64,000 bases of DNA from Corallium rubrum (lineage: Eukaryota; Cnidaria; Anthozoa; Scleralcyonacea; Coralliidae): the NCBI GenBank assembly GCA_964035015.1, contig OZ036016.1, forward strand, positions 195,001 through 259,000. The letters are read 5' to 3'. Below, piece by piece: positions 1 through 10,519 of the stretch (position 1 is its first letter; each line of letters opens with the position of its first letter). A program made the translations under genes and the position numbers. The notes beneath the pieces are model-generated. The model searched no databases. It was not told the DNA's origin and worked only from the letters and a program-made list of their open reading frames with translations.

Positions 1-404
1 GATAAATTTTTCGGCTGTCTCGGTCGGTAACTTTAGTAGTAGCTTTAGTTTACCGCGCAATTATTTAAATTGAAGATAGGATGTCGTCTATCATTTGTTC
101 TTCCGTAAATACATTACAATAACATGGCATTAAAGACTCATTATAACTCAATGTTGTAAAGTTGTGTTGCCTTACGTATCCCGAAGTATTTGGCCGAAGT
201 ATAAATAAATGCCGAAATACGAGTGATTCAATAGTCGAGTTCGCCGCCCATGGAGTAATGTGATTCCTATTAACATCTCTTGATTTTAATATGTATTGTT
301 TATACCGTTACAGTATTTAACATTTTTTTCTCTTTATATAGAACCTCACCGGATCCCCCTAAAATGTAGACCACAAAAACCTTGACTAACACAAAAAAAA
401 CAAC

Positions 405-419
405 CTAGATCCGCCCCTG
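405..419. mobile_element. Right terminus of a hAT-like element (fragment)
   Basis: The sequence ends in GATCCGCCCCTG, the inverse of the CAGGGGCG terminus typical of hAT elements. The related locus at 5760-5817 lacks this piece, so it looks like an insertion abutting the relic gene at 420. The left end is not found and may lie outside the window. Confidence 0.35.
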
Positions 420-655
420 ATGTACGCTATCAATCAGTTAAACTGGTGTTTACTGAAACAACACTCTAGTTCGTAGAATCAGATCGGCAAACCGCGAGAA
501 AAACCGTACGATACAGAAATTGACACAGAAAAACGCTTAGCAACGCTCAATATGAATATATTAAAACACGCCTGAATTCGTCTATCTATGAACGATTGCG
601 TGGGGTCATTAAGGAGATTAGAGACCAAAAAGAGCACGTGTATTTTGCATAATTC
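420..655 (+). pseudogene. Relic ORF A, copy 1 (unrecognised)
   Basis: Conceptual translation gives YQSVKLVFTETT and, further on, KTLSNAQYEYIKTRL, interrupted by at least two stop codons, ending near 650. The same peptide is encoded on the minus strand at 5600-5817, where it is open. I do not recognise the family. It converges on relic ORF B at 747-1170. Conservation of peptide between the two copies shows it was once coding. A multigene DNA element such as a Polinton is one possibility, but no polymerase, integrase or ATPase is visible. Confidence 0.4.
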
Positions 656-746
656 AAAGATTCAGTTTAAAATATTTATTTTTGGTTTAAACTTATAAAT
701 GTCAATAAAATAAATTACGGTTACATACAAATAGTTTAAAACGTTT

Positions 747-1170
747 TTAATAAGGTTGGCTTCTGTTATTGTATCCAGGCATTCGCACTTTATAAGGCAC
801 TTTATAAGGATTTTGAGGGTCGTTCCTGGGGCAGTGTAATGTATAAAGAGTTAGGGTCTTGACGATTATCATCTTCTGTTTCGCACGTGTCTTCTCCACC
901 TTTTTATCAGAATTGCCGTTGTTTTGACGACCATAGTTATATGAGTCGGCTTCCGAAATTTCTTGTTCGTCCAAGTCGTTTTCACCGGAATCGCTTTCAT
1001 CCCCAGTTAACCATTTTTGCAAAGGTTTCGGCTTTGGGTATTCAACAGTCGGAGGAGGAGTTAGAAAATATGGTTTAGGTACGCTACGTCCAGACGGAGG
1101 ATCTAACGGAAGGTGTTCAATTCGTTGAGGTTCAGGTTTTTGAGGTTTCTGTGGGGGTCTCTTTTAGTAG
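747..1170 (-). pseudogene. Relic ORF B, copy 1: Pro/Gln-rich then acidic protein
   Basis: Read on the minus strand the frame is Gln-rich (around 1170-1230), then proline-rich (PKPYFLTPPPTVEYPKPKP), then acidic (GDESDSGENDLDEQEIS). The 91-residue open part is 747-1022; upstream coding similarity continues to about 1170 with a frame break near 1150. A second copy on the plus strand at 5320-5608 keeps the same order. No family recognised. It lies tail-to-tail with relic ORF A. Low-complexity composition limits identification. Confidence 0.4.
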
Positions 1171-1343
1171 CTGCATTTGAAGATTAGTTTGAACTTGATG
1201 CTGCTGGTTCTGCAGCTGTTGTCAGAAGGTCAGAAAACGATCGAGTTGATCAGAATATAGGATGTTCTTTTTATCGGGTGTTAAAATATCATTAATAATG
1301 CATGAGAAAATTCAAAAGAAATGAATGTTTAAACAGGTGTTGG

Positions 1344-1392
1344 AAATCGGATACAGCATTGATTAATAAAACATCAATGCTGTATCCGATTT
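1344..1392. repeat. Perfect 20-bp-arm hairpin
   Basis: Arms 1344-1363 and 1373-1392 are exact inverse complements with a 9-nt AT-rich loop. It lies between relic frames B and C. It could be a small foldback insertion; nothing links it to transcription termination. Confidence 0.6.
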
Positions 1393-1490
1393 ACAGCATA
1401 CTAATTAGGACCGATTGGCTCAAATTGAGCTTTACTTTCCTTGTCTAAATAATTTGTTTTTGCCTTTTCTATAACTGCTAAACAAAGTAT

Positions 1491-1745
1491 TCATGATATA
1501 AACTCATCGTAGTTTAAGTAAGATTCGGCGAGCCATTGTAAATCCCATACAGTTCGGACGCGAATATTGTATCTATTACTTAACTGTGGTGTTTGTACAA
1601 TATCTCGCATTAGCTGTTCTGTATTGTACATAGCATTGACGATTGGAGGTAGCTGATACGATTTCTTTTGAATATATCTGCTTATGTTCTCCGGCAAGAC
1701 GTAGCTATTTTTGTCAGGTAAAACGTTCGTCTTGAAACGATATTG
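1491..1745 (-). pseudogene. Relic ORF C (unrecognised)
   Basis: A minus-strand frame of 68 residues (1491-1697) reads through LPENISRYIQKKSYQLPP and ends WLAESYLNYDEFIS. Similarity-like coding continues upstream to about 1790 (GYLMLDLKPTT) with a frame shift. Amino-acid composition looks like real protein rather than chance, but no domain is recognised. It probably belongs to the same decayed element as ORFs A and B. Confidence 0.35.
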
Positions 1746-2040
1746 TTCGTCGTTGGTTTCAGATCAAGCATTAAATAACCGTGTGGGCGACTCGTTGCTT
1801 CTCCATAGGCTTGCATAAACTCTTGAACATGTCCAAGATTCACTTGTCATGCCAAAATAGAAATTTGTTGTTTATCCCTCGGAGATTTGAAGGCCACATA
1901 GTGGGCGTTGAGGCTGATGTTTCTTGTTTCTTTGCCTTGAATCAGAGGAGGCTGGACAGCTGCCGCAATGCATCATGGTCCTAACGCTAAAATTGATAAA
2001 TTATTGATTCATTTGCATCTGACCGCCGACGAGGAATGAA

Positions 2041-2390
2041 CTATGCCCGGTGGACTAGATGCGCAAAAACGTTTGAAAACTCGTCACAGTTGATCCAGAA
2101 TTGTTAAATCTGGTGGTCAGAAAAATACAAGAACAATTCGTGGTTATCATGGACAATTAATATGATCAGATTGTGCTTTATTTGGCGGCGTATATTCGTG
2201 ACAATGGCGTTATGGCGGATGGGCATTCAAGACTACTCAAGTTCCTTCGGATTCGACGCATTTTATGTTACAAATAATGGAACAAATCAGAAACGAACTA
2301 GATGTTTACAACAGACAAGGATTTGGTTGTACTGTGCAACGTGTGATTCGTTACAACTGGAGAAAAGCGTGAGGTGAGAAATCAACATTA
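2041..2390 (+). pseudogene. Possible relic ORF D (unrecognised)
   Basis: Plus-strand frames give MPGGLDAQKRLKTRHS then, in other frames, DQIVLYLAAYIRDNGVMADG and a C-terminal FMLQIMEQIRNELDVYNRQ followed by RVIRYNWRKA and a stop. Several shifts separate the pieces. It would be divergent from relic ORF C. No family recognised. Confidence 0.25.
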
Positions 2391-2399
2391 TTTGTTGTT

Positions 2400-3000
2400 T
2401 AGTGGTTAATGATTTCCCTCTCAAATTTTTCCTATTCTAATGTTTTGCATTCTGCAGTATTACTGTAAACTTCTATAACTGTTGTGTGTAGCAATTATCG
2501 GGACAATTAGATACAACTATCATCCTTGTGGTTTCCCCCCGATTTTTTAACAGTCTTGTTTCCTTTTATACTTACTGTACTTGTATCCCAAATTTTATAA
2601 AATTGTGAATAAAGCTAGCTTAAAATTTATTATTCAATAACAATCTTGTATTTTTCTTTATGATTAAGGTGAATTAAAAATCGAGAAACTTTATTGGATT
2701 GCCTCCAGAATCTATTGATAAATTTGGTATAACTGGACTGGTCAAATGTTCAAAGTTTACAATATTTCCTGTATCCTCAATATATATGTAAATAAGGAAC
2801 TTGAATAAAATTAAAATGTTTTGTCTCAATATTGATCTTGGTTACTTCTAAAGCACCACTGTATTGACACTGATACAGGTATTCAATCAGGGGCATTGTT
2901 AACATTTTAACATTGGTCCAACATTTTTGCAGTGAAGCAACCTGCCCCCTCCCCTGCCAAGAAAACATTTAGAGAGGCCATCAGAAATGTTACTGTATTT
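2400..3000. other. No feature seen
   Basis: AT-rich sequence with no convincing coding frame, inverted repeat or target duplication. Confidence 0.5.
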
Positions 3001-3044
3001 AGACATGTGAATGAACTATAAGACAGACAAAGTCCAGCCAGTCC

Positions 3045-3221
3045 AGTGTCTGTCTTAGACATAGTTCACTGTAGGTACATGCAGTAGCCAGTAGCACTCA
3101 AAGGCAAAGGGATGAATAATATCCAGGCATCTGTCTTAGACATAGTCACTGTTTATCAGTATGTACATGCAAATAGCCAATAGCACTCAAAGGCAAAGGG
3201 ATGAATAATATCCAGGTATTT
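3045..3221. repeat. Tandem duplication, unit about 87 bp
   Basis: Two adjacent diverged copies share CTGTCTTAGACATAGT at the start and GCACTCAAAGGCAAAGGGAT near the end. A local duplication; no coding content. Confidence 0.7.
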
Positions 3222-3225
3222 AATT

Positions 3226-4680
3226 AGGCTTTGAGACCCAGCATTTGGATTGTATAATAATATGCAAGACAGTACTTCTGTGTTAAAGTTTTAATAGTTA
3301 TGTCCACAATTATTATGCATTGCCTTATGTAATTATACAACATGATAACATGCAAAACTTCAAACTACATATTATTTGAATTATGTTTTTTAGTAAAAGA
3401 AAATCCATGAATTTATCATTGTAAAAATCCTGTTCAGATTGGTCTGACATCTGTGCTGTATCTCTTCACTTCCTGTAAAAAATACAATGGAGTTATTATT
3501 AACTCTTTCATGTCTTAAGAGTTGACTGTACAGCCATGCCTAACTATTGTATTCACTTCATGGGTGTACAAACCAAGGGGTGGACACAGGGCACATGCCA
3601 CACCCCACCCCACCCCACATCATTTACTTCTCCACCCTATCAGCTTGCTTCCTGGGGCGAAAGGGATAATAAATATTTGTATACTGAAAAACAATACGAA
3701 CAACAACAAATTATAACAAATTAGCAAAAAATAAAAAAATACTACAATTATAATATATTACTCACAATAACAATTACCAATAATAAACTACAAATAATCC
3801 ACACATCAATTTTAATAATCATACTGCTGTCATAAATTAATATCTATACATATCAGGCCTATATAGCAGATCTTTAAGAAAGTTAAGTACATTCTGTAAT
3901 AATATTTACAGAATGTATGTGGGCCTGGCATGTATACAATTTTTCCAGAATGATGGTGTTTTTATACAGCGACGTTAGCGTTTTGGACCATAAAAACAGA
4001 CAAATACCAAATTTTACTCTTTAATAATTGTCCACCACTCATTCTACACTTACTCTAAAGAATAAAGCTCAAAATATTACGAAACTCCCAAAATTCTTGA
4101 GAAAAAAACAGGCTTTAGTGGCGAGAGGCTCTCTTAAATTATTAGGCGCCATCTTAGCAAAAGCCGAAATAGCATGGTCGGTTCAACGGCGAATATCTCG
4201 AAAGCGGTTGCGGGGGCGAGGGGGGGCGTCCGGATAGAATCCAAGATTAGACATTTCTTCAACTTATTCCGCAAAAATTGGAGAATTTGAACCATGGGAA
4301 TTCGAGATTTGTTGCTTTGAAGATTGCTAACAAACCGGAAGTGGGGTCTTCGCTTAGCGCGACACGACCCACATAAACGATCAAAACAAAGTAGAAAAAA
4401 TACATTTACCTTGCAAAATCCTGCAGATATGGATCGTCCAACAATATATGAAGCGATATCACTGCTTTTTTAAAGAAAAAAATGAATGACAACAGCGTAA
4501 TATTCGGTATTCTAAGTCGAATGCAAAATTTTCAGCCGATCAACGATAAGAAAATAGCGCAATTTCATTGGTCGACAATATCACGTGACAATCACATGAC
4601 AGCTGTCCGGTCTCCTCTGCCTTGAATTACGTATTCGGTGTTTTATGCAAAATACGCGTGCCCTATTATAACTATTGATT
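3226..4680. other. No gene seen; short C/A-rich patch
   Basis: Contains a CACCCCACCCCA patch at about 3600-3622 and otherwise unstructured AT-rich DNA. Short open frames here have no recognisable similarity. Confidence 0.4.
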
Positions 4681-5300
4681 TTTGATTTTGATTTTTTTCT
4701 CCTCTTCCTCTTTCTCCTCCTCCTCCTCCTCTTTCTCCTCCTCTTTCTCCTCCTCCTCTTTCTTCTCCTCCTCTTGCTCCTTCTCTTCCTCTTTCTTCTT
4801 CGCTTCCACCATTTTCTCCTTCTCTTCCACTTTCTTTTCCTTTTCTCCCTCCTCCTCCTCCTCTTTCTCCTTCTCTGCCTTTTTCTTTTCCTCTTTCTCA
4901 TCCACACCCCCCTTCTTCTTCTTCTCTTTTTCCTCCTCCTCTTTCTCCTCCTCTTCCTCTTTCTTTTCCTTTCCCCCTCCTCCTCCTCTTTCTCCTTCTC
5001 TTTCTTTTTCTTCTCCTCTTTCTCGTCTTCCTCTTCTTTCTTCTCCTCCTCCTCTTTCTCCTTCTCTTTCTTTTTCTTCTCCTCTTTCTCGTCTTCCTCT
5101 TCTTTCTTCTCCTCCTCCTCCTCTTTCTCCTCCTCTTTCTCCTTCTCTTCCTATTTCCCCTCCTCCTCCTTCTCTTCCTTTTTCTTCTCCTCTTTCTCTT
5201 CCACCTCCTCTTGCTTCTCCTGCTCTTTCTCCTCCTCTTCTTTCTTCTTCTCTTCCTATTTCCCTTCATCCTCCCCTTCATTCTCCTTCTCTTCCTCTTA
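4681..5300. repeat. Long polypyrimidine tract (CTT/CTC)n
   Basis: About 620 bp composed almost purely of C and T on the plus strand, in irregular CTTCTC/CTCCTC units with an internal duplicated block near 4975-5110. All six frames stay open because the strand has few possible stop codons, giving false Ser/Phe/Leu, Arg/Lys and Glu/Lys proteins. Such homopurine-homopyrimidine DNA can form triplex (H-DNA). Confidence 0.95.
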
Positions 5301-5319
5301 TAAGGAACCAACAGCATTA

Positions 5320-5608
5320 AATTCAAACTAATCTTCAAATGCAGCGACTAAAAGTTATAAAACATTTGACAGAAATCCCACAGAAACCTCAAAAACCTGA
5401 ACCTCAACAACCTGTACACCTTCCATAGTCCCAAGAGAATAAGTATAGTAAAGTTGCAACCATATTTCCTGACTCCTCCTCCAACTGTTGAATACCTCAA
5501 TACCCAAAGCCGAAACCTTTACAAAAATGGATAACTGGGGATGAAAGCGCTTCCGGTAAAAACGACTCGGATGAAGAAGAAGTTTCGGAAGCGGACGCAA
5601 ATTGTTCA
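5320..5608 (+). pseudogene. Relic ORF B, copy 2
   Basis: Second copy of the Pro-rich/acidic frame seen at 747-1170, now on the plus strand: QTNLQMQ, a proline-rich stretch, then KWITGDESASGKNDSDEEE. Frame breaks occur at about 5375 and between 5500 and 5515. Relative to copy 1, the sequence corresponding to 602-948 is missing, so ORF B joins ORF A directly near 5600. Confidence 0.4.
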
Positions 5609-5817
5609 TAGACCGACGAACTCAGACGTGTCTTAATATATTCATATTGAGCGTTGCTAAGCGTTTTCTGTGTCAAAATATTCACAAACGTTCCAACGCT
5701 TGTATCGCACGCTTTTTTCTCGCGGTTTGCCAAACTGATTCTATGAACTAGAGGTGTTGTTTCAGTAAACACCAGTTTAACTGATTGATAGGGTACACCA
5801 TGATTGAGTAACCACAC
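5600..5817 (-). pseudogene. Relic ORF A, copy 2
   Basis: Minus-strand frame (open 5497-5817) encoding VPYQSVKLVFTETTP and later LSNAQYEYIKTRL, as in 420-600. The C-terminal part of the open frame, below 5600, is the antisense of relic ORF B and is a fusion created by deletion, not original sequence. Function unknown. Confidence 0.4.
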
Positions 5818-6023
5818 CGCTGAAATGAATACATTAATATAAGACCATCAAGATAGGATCGAAAGATCCACCCGTCTGAGAACGCTTCCTCCCTATACTA
5901 TTCACAAGTATCAGATTTCCGATCACGGTCTGGATAAGTTATAAACAAAACTCGCTACGGCAAAGATCTGATCGTTTGAAGAAATTTAGTTTTCGAATTC
6001 TATATCGAAATAAACCGAAACGT

Positions 6024-6738
6024 ACAAAGGACTAGCCTGCCAAAACAGACCGCGCCCTGAGAAAATGGACGCGAGAGAAGAGTCTACTATTTAACACCGC
6101 TAATTGTGTCCCGTCAAGTTTATGCAAATTAGTTATATTTTAACTAACCGGACGAGTGTTGTTATGTGAAATTTGTTTAGTCGAAAGCTAATATTTTAAA
6201 AAGTTTAGTTTCAAACTTCACGAAATTTACAAAAAAATATTGTTTTGACTATATTCTTTCTGTCCGAGGAAATAAGTGTGCGTGAAAGTCAGTGTAATAA
6301 GCAGTTAAGCTAAAGCATAAGAGAAATTAAATATTGTAAACAAAAGCTCATACAGCCAAGCAGGGATTGTCTGAACTTAAGTTTACTTAAAAGTTAATTT
6401 TTCGCATAGTACAGCTTAGAACTTTACGAAATTCACGAAGACTGGTATTTTGAACGTGTTCTTACTGCTCGTGTAAATGAATCTACGTGAAAGATTTTGA
6501 AAAGACTACAAGTGTCGGCGAAATGTATCTAACAGATAATAAATTTTACCGAGAATGTCTGGCCATGCCTGATTGCATAATTAATTTGATTCTTTTCAGT
6601 AGCCAATGAGACACAACTAGCAAAATCTGGCAGCATAATCGGGACACAATTAGCGGTGTTAAATAGCAGACTTTTCTCTCGCGTCCACTTTCCCAGGGCG
6701 CGATGTGAAGAGTCTATATTAGCAGGCCGACAAAGGAC
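6024..6738. mobile_element. Mutator-like non-autonomous element with 9-bp TSD
   Basis: Element 6033-6729 (697 bp) starts TAGCCTGCC and ends AGCAGGCCG, with inverted arms of about 85 bp that share CGGGACACAATTAGCGGTGT in inverse orientation. It is flanked by a perfect 9-bp direct repeat ACAAAGGAC (6024-6032 and 6730-6738). A 9-bp duplication is characteristic of Mutator-type (MULE) transposition. There is no transposase inside. The element at 60010-60404 shares the TAGCCTGC terminus. Confidence 0.75.
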
Positions 6739-7042
6739 AATCCTGTAACGAAATTATAACAATGGGAGTATACTAAATATTAAAAACTGAAAGGGGATTT
6801 GACTCGTACTATTATTTCAGCTATCATTCCTTCAGTAAGCCTCGCTTGTCAATTGCAAACCAAACTCGCCTATGCAAATTGTCAAATAAAAAGCAGCGGC
6901 TCTGAACGTATATTCGGAGGGCGAAAACGCAACAAAGTCCGAAATCGTTTTTAGCTCAACGACCTACATCAGCTAATACATAGAACTTCAAAACCACTTT
7001 TTGTCAGTGCCAAAAAAATCGGGACCTTTTGGTGAGCCCAAT

Positions 7043-7432
7043 TTCAAGACCGTATTTAACAAAATACTAGAATACCCTGGAAATGAGTACGAGCTTGGAT
7101 TCAAATACCGAAAAAAACTGACGGCACAGGAGACAACCAACAACTCTACTCACATGAAGCTAAGTTGGTCATCCATCCGAGTACTAACCGCATTTGATCA
7201 GACTTAACTTCTGTGAAGAGAGGTAGTGCACTAACAACTTGTACCACCCATGCCTCCCACATGCTCCCAACTTCACCTTGTGGCTCAGTCGGTAGAGCAT
7301 TGGACTAATAAACTAAACGTCGCGGCTTCGACTCCTAGCCAGTCTTTCTCTAAATGAATATTAGTTTTGCATGCCACAACGTCATTTTATAAATTAATCT
7401 TCATTAGAAAATCAAAAACCATACTACAGTAT
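7043..7432. repeat. Composite SINE: 5S-like (-) joined to tRNA-like (+)
   Basis: On the minus strand 7150-7235 resembles the internal promoter part of 5S rRNA (inverse of CATCCGAGTACTAACC). On the plus strand 7268-7345 resembles a tRNA, with A box TGGCTCAGTCGGTAGAGC and a decayed B box. A 3' tail (TCTAAATGAATATTAG...) is shared with 58850 and 60505. The two polymerase III-type modules read away from each other. Confidence 0.6.
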
Positions 7433-7765
7433 ACGCAATTGTTTTCTTTACTGAAAAGAAGAGTAGTCTTGTAATTTCTTAAAATACCTGGGACATCTTT
7501 AGACTCAGATTCCTGCACCTCGCTCTCGAGTGAAGAAATGAAAGCCTCGTCTAGAAAATTAAGAGAAACAAATATTTTCAATGAGGAAGCTTGAATAACA
7601 AATAACCAAAACAAAACTTATTACAAAAAGCATCAAATTATCTATAAAAACAATAAAAGCATTTAAGCATGATTTTTTTTATATAAACATTTTATTTAAT
7701 AGCATTTACCCCAAGAGCAGACCTGCTTATCTAGGGGGTACACGCGAACATTTAAACCTGATTTT

Positions 7766-7767
<2 letters not shown>

Positions 7768-7818
<51 letters not shown>
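7768..7818. repeat. (TA)n microsatellite
   Basis: Uninterrupted AT dinucleotides directly abutting the left arm of the foldback at 7820. Confidence 0.95.
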
Positions 7819-7823
<5 letters not shown>

Positions 7824-7850
7824 TAAAGTTCAAAGACTCAACAGGTTTGA

Positions 7851-7922
7851 TTAGACATTTTTATTACTATTTAGTTTCGTGCCACACGTATTGTGTGGTA
7901 CTCTTCAGATAAAATGGTCTAA
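7851..7922 (-). ncRNA. Type I hammerhead ribozyme candidate (left arm)
   Basis: Exact inverse complement of the plus-strand motif at 8093-8164, so it has the same core and helices on the minus strand. See that entry for the fold. Confidence 0.6.
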
Positions 7923-8092
7923 TGACTAAGATGTAGTTACAGAGATGATTATATAAGTGTCTAGGTTAGGGATTGTTTGGAAATTCTTAACGTTCATTCG
8001 TTAGTTTGAATATTCAAAGGTTTTTGACCGTTTTCTTAGTGATATAGTATGTACATGGATATATATCCATCTCTGTAACTACATCTTAGTCA

Positions 8093-8164
8093 TTAGACCA
8101 TTTTATCTGAAGAGTACCACACAATACGTGTGGCACGAAACTAAATAGTAATAAAAATGTCTAA
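8093..8164 (+). ncRNA. Type I hammerhead ribozyme candidate (right arm)
   Basis: Core CUGAAGA (8107-8113, fits CUGANGA) and GAAA (8137-8140). Stem II 8114-8136 pairs GUACCACAC with GUGUGGCAC with one A-C mismatch and a 5-nt loop. Stem III is short: A8140-C-U pairs with A-G-U8149 around loop AAAU. Predicted cleavage is after A8150 in a GUA triplet. Stem I pairs 8093-8106 with 8151-8164 (12 of 14 pairs, with a central 2-nt internal loop as needed for loop contacts). A very short stem III is usual in Penelope-type hammerheads. Seen by eye only; not folded by computer. Confidence 0.65.
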
Positions 8165-8248
8165 TCAAACCTGTTGAGTCTTTGAACTTTAACTATAATA
8201 TGCTCTGGATTCCCATCGAGCACTCTGCCAAAGGTTTTTACAACATAT

Positions 8249-8444
<196 letters not shown>

Positions 8445-8449
8445 TTAAA

Positions 8450-8935
8450 ATTAGTTGGAAAAATTATTTAGAACTTGAAAATTTCAAATTTAAAAAAATA
8501 TTCAAATTTTTAAAAATTTCATTTTTGCACGTATTTAGCGCTATATCGAGAAAAAAATTAATAATTCTCTGTCCCAGTCCTCGGCCGGAGGACACTTAGT
8601 CTACTTCATGTAGCCTGAACGAAACTGTTCATACGGTAGGGATAGAGAGGGATGTCATTCACTCCATTTACAAATGTGGATAATTAGACTACGGAAAATG
8701 GCCGTCTGCGTCGAAATAACGAGCACTGATTGGACAAAGACAATAGAGGTACGTCGGAAGTAGTGCGAGTACATCGGAAGTAAAATATTTTGACGTTCTT
8801 GGCTTTTGATTGGCTAGCAAAGGATATTTTGACGTACACAGACTACGGCATAACTAAGCTGCCTGAGCCACAGGGAGCCCATCTTAGCAGAACGTGGGCA
8901 CTGTGGCACACTCGATCGTGGTGTGTTTAGGAAAA
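8450..8935. other. No gene seen
   Basis: Unstructured sequence, somewhat richer in GC after 8690. No repeat or coding frame recognised. Confidence 0.4.
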
Positions 8936-9377
8936 TAATAAAGGGATGAAACACGAATTCCTCCTTGTTTTGAACATCGTTTTAAGCGCCTATAGGTATT
9001 AAAATTGTAAGACAATTGAGCGAAGTAGTTGTGATAATGATTCATTTATCAAATATAAATCAAAATGATGCAAAATCTCAACTTTTAGCCGTGATTTTGC
9101 AGCTAAATTACATATCGTATTTTCGGGAGATGTGTTCCGCAAGTAGCTAGGACACTGCATCATCGTTGACACTTCGGATAGCTACGAAATCCTACGATAA
9201 GCTTTTCGGATAAAGCGGGAAGTCTCAGGATTATTGATTTATCGCACATTCATCTGACTCTGAGTTTCAGTAGGTTTCAGTATTCCAACGGTGGCTCCCG
9301 ACGATACGAGATGTCCTGGCTACTTGCGGAACACATTCCACGTTGAACGTTTGGTGTTTCATCCCTTTTATTTTTTC
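8936..9377. repeat. Imperfect inverted repeat
   Basis: AAGGGATGAAACAC at about 8940-8954 recurs inverted at about 9359-9377. A second inner inverted pair, GTTCCGCAAGTAGCTAGGAC (9133) and its inverse (9312-9332), lies inside. Could be a decayed foldback element; no target duplication found. Confidence 0.35.
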
Positions 9378-9629
9378 CTCTCCCTCCCCCCCTTTCTTCC
9401 TCGCTTCCGGTAACCGTTTTCCGTATTTTTTTAAATCCCCTGCCACAGTCCCCCGCGCGTCTTTCGAGTCCGACAGGTAGATGGGCTCTGTGCCTGAGCC
9501 AGCAGTCAATCTTCTGCTTGAGTTAAACGATGACTTGTCGAAGACGATCTGTTGCGATATGACATGAGAAACTCCAATCGTGTGGTTTCCTCGTGGGTCA
9601 AGAGTTTTCGGCGCAGATTGGCAAGACAT
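9378..9629 (-). CDS. Possible small coding exon (unrecognised)
   Basis: A minus-strand frame open from ATG at 9629, starting MSCQSAPKTLDPRGN, with higher GC and more balanced composition than its surroundings down to about 9378, where it enters the inverted repeat. No domain recognised, and no clear splice donor found. It could be chance. Confidence 0.15.
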
Positions 9630-10370
9630 TACTCGGGTGATCGGGATATCGACGCGGAGGCATATATTCCTCAGTATGCTAAAGCTGTTTCTTGAAAGAA
9701 AGTTAAGAAACGTTGTATTGCTTTAAGGTGAGTAGATACTATCTTAACTTTAGTTCCTCAGACTTGTGCAACCGTGAAAAGCGTAAATTATTTAAGTTAG
9801 ATGGGATATGTAGAGCTCTCAAGTATATTTATGAATAATTCATCATATAATTATTAAGATAATGAGATGTGTTACAAATATATTACAGTAATCCAGCACT
9901 GAATATTATAATTAAATAATCTTACTGTAGCCGAAAGTTTGGAACAATTTTAGATCAATAGAAACAGAATGTAAATTTAAAAAAAGTTAAAAATTAATTT
10001 ATTAAAAAAAGGCAGCAATTAGGTTTATATACTATTTCATCATCATTATATATACAATATATGTGAAGTAGCAATTTTCTAGGCTATACTGTACCAACAA
10101 TGTTATATTATTAAGTTATTTAATATGACAGTAAATACCTTCTTGGGCTTACTATGCAACATCGATAACTTAGATGTTGTGTAGTGGGCTTGAGGGGGTA
10201 TATATTGTCCATAGTTTGTTAATTATTAATGTATGTACTAGTTCTCAATAAAAGGGATCTACACCAAACAAGCAAATTTTGCTTTCTTGTAGATTCCCCA
10301 TCACTAAATTATTATGTTCTTCTTTCATATCTATTTGTACTATCTATATTATCTTGTGTGATGAAATAAA

Positions 10371-10373
<3 letters not shown>
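9630..10373. other. No gene seen
   Basis: AT-rich sequence with no strong structure; small TATA-rich patches only. Confidence 0.4.

Positions 10374-10412
<39 letters not shown>
10374..10412. repeat. (TA)n microsatellite
   Basis: Uninterrupted TA repeat followed by short GTATATAG variants. Confidence 0.9.
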
Positions 10413-10416
<4 letters not shown>

Positions 10417-10519
10417 TATAGTATATATATTTCTGGGTGGGAAAAGAGAAAAAAAATATACTTGGTAGTTACTAGTAGTATGAGTATGACTTGGGATGAT
10501 GTAGAGAGATGAGCTTCTC

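Larger units (their letters stand above)
7820..8195. mobile_element. Foldback element, likely inverted Penelope-type LTR pair
   Basis: Arms 7820-7947 and 8068-8195 are inverse complements of 128 bp, separated by a 120-bp spacer. Each arm contains a hammerhead ribozyme signature. It lies between two (TA)n arrays. Penelope-like elements are known to carry hammerhead ribozymes in their terminal repeats; assignment to that class is inference because no coding sequence is present. Confidence 0.65.

Noticed and set aside
4581-5338. Overlapping long open frames on both strands (Ser/Phe/Leu-rich, Arg/Lys-rich, Glu/Lys-rich)
   Set aside because: They arise from the pure pyrimidine tract, which has almost no stop codons in any frame.
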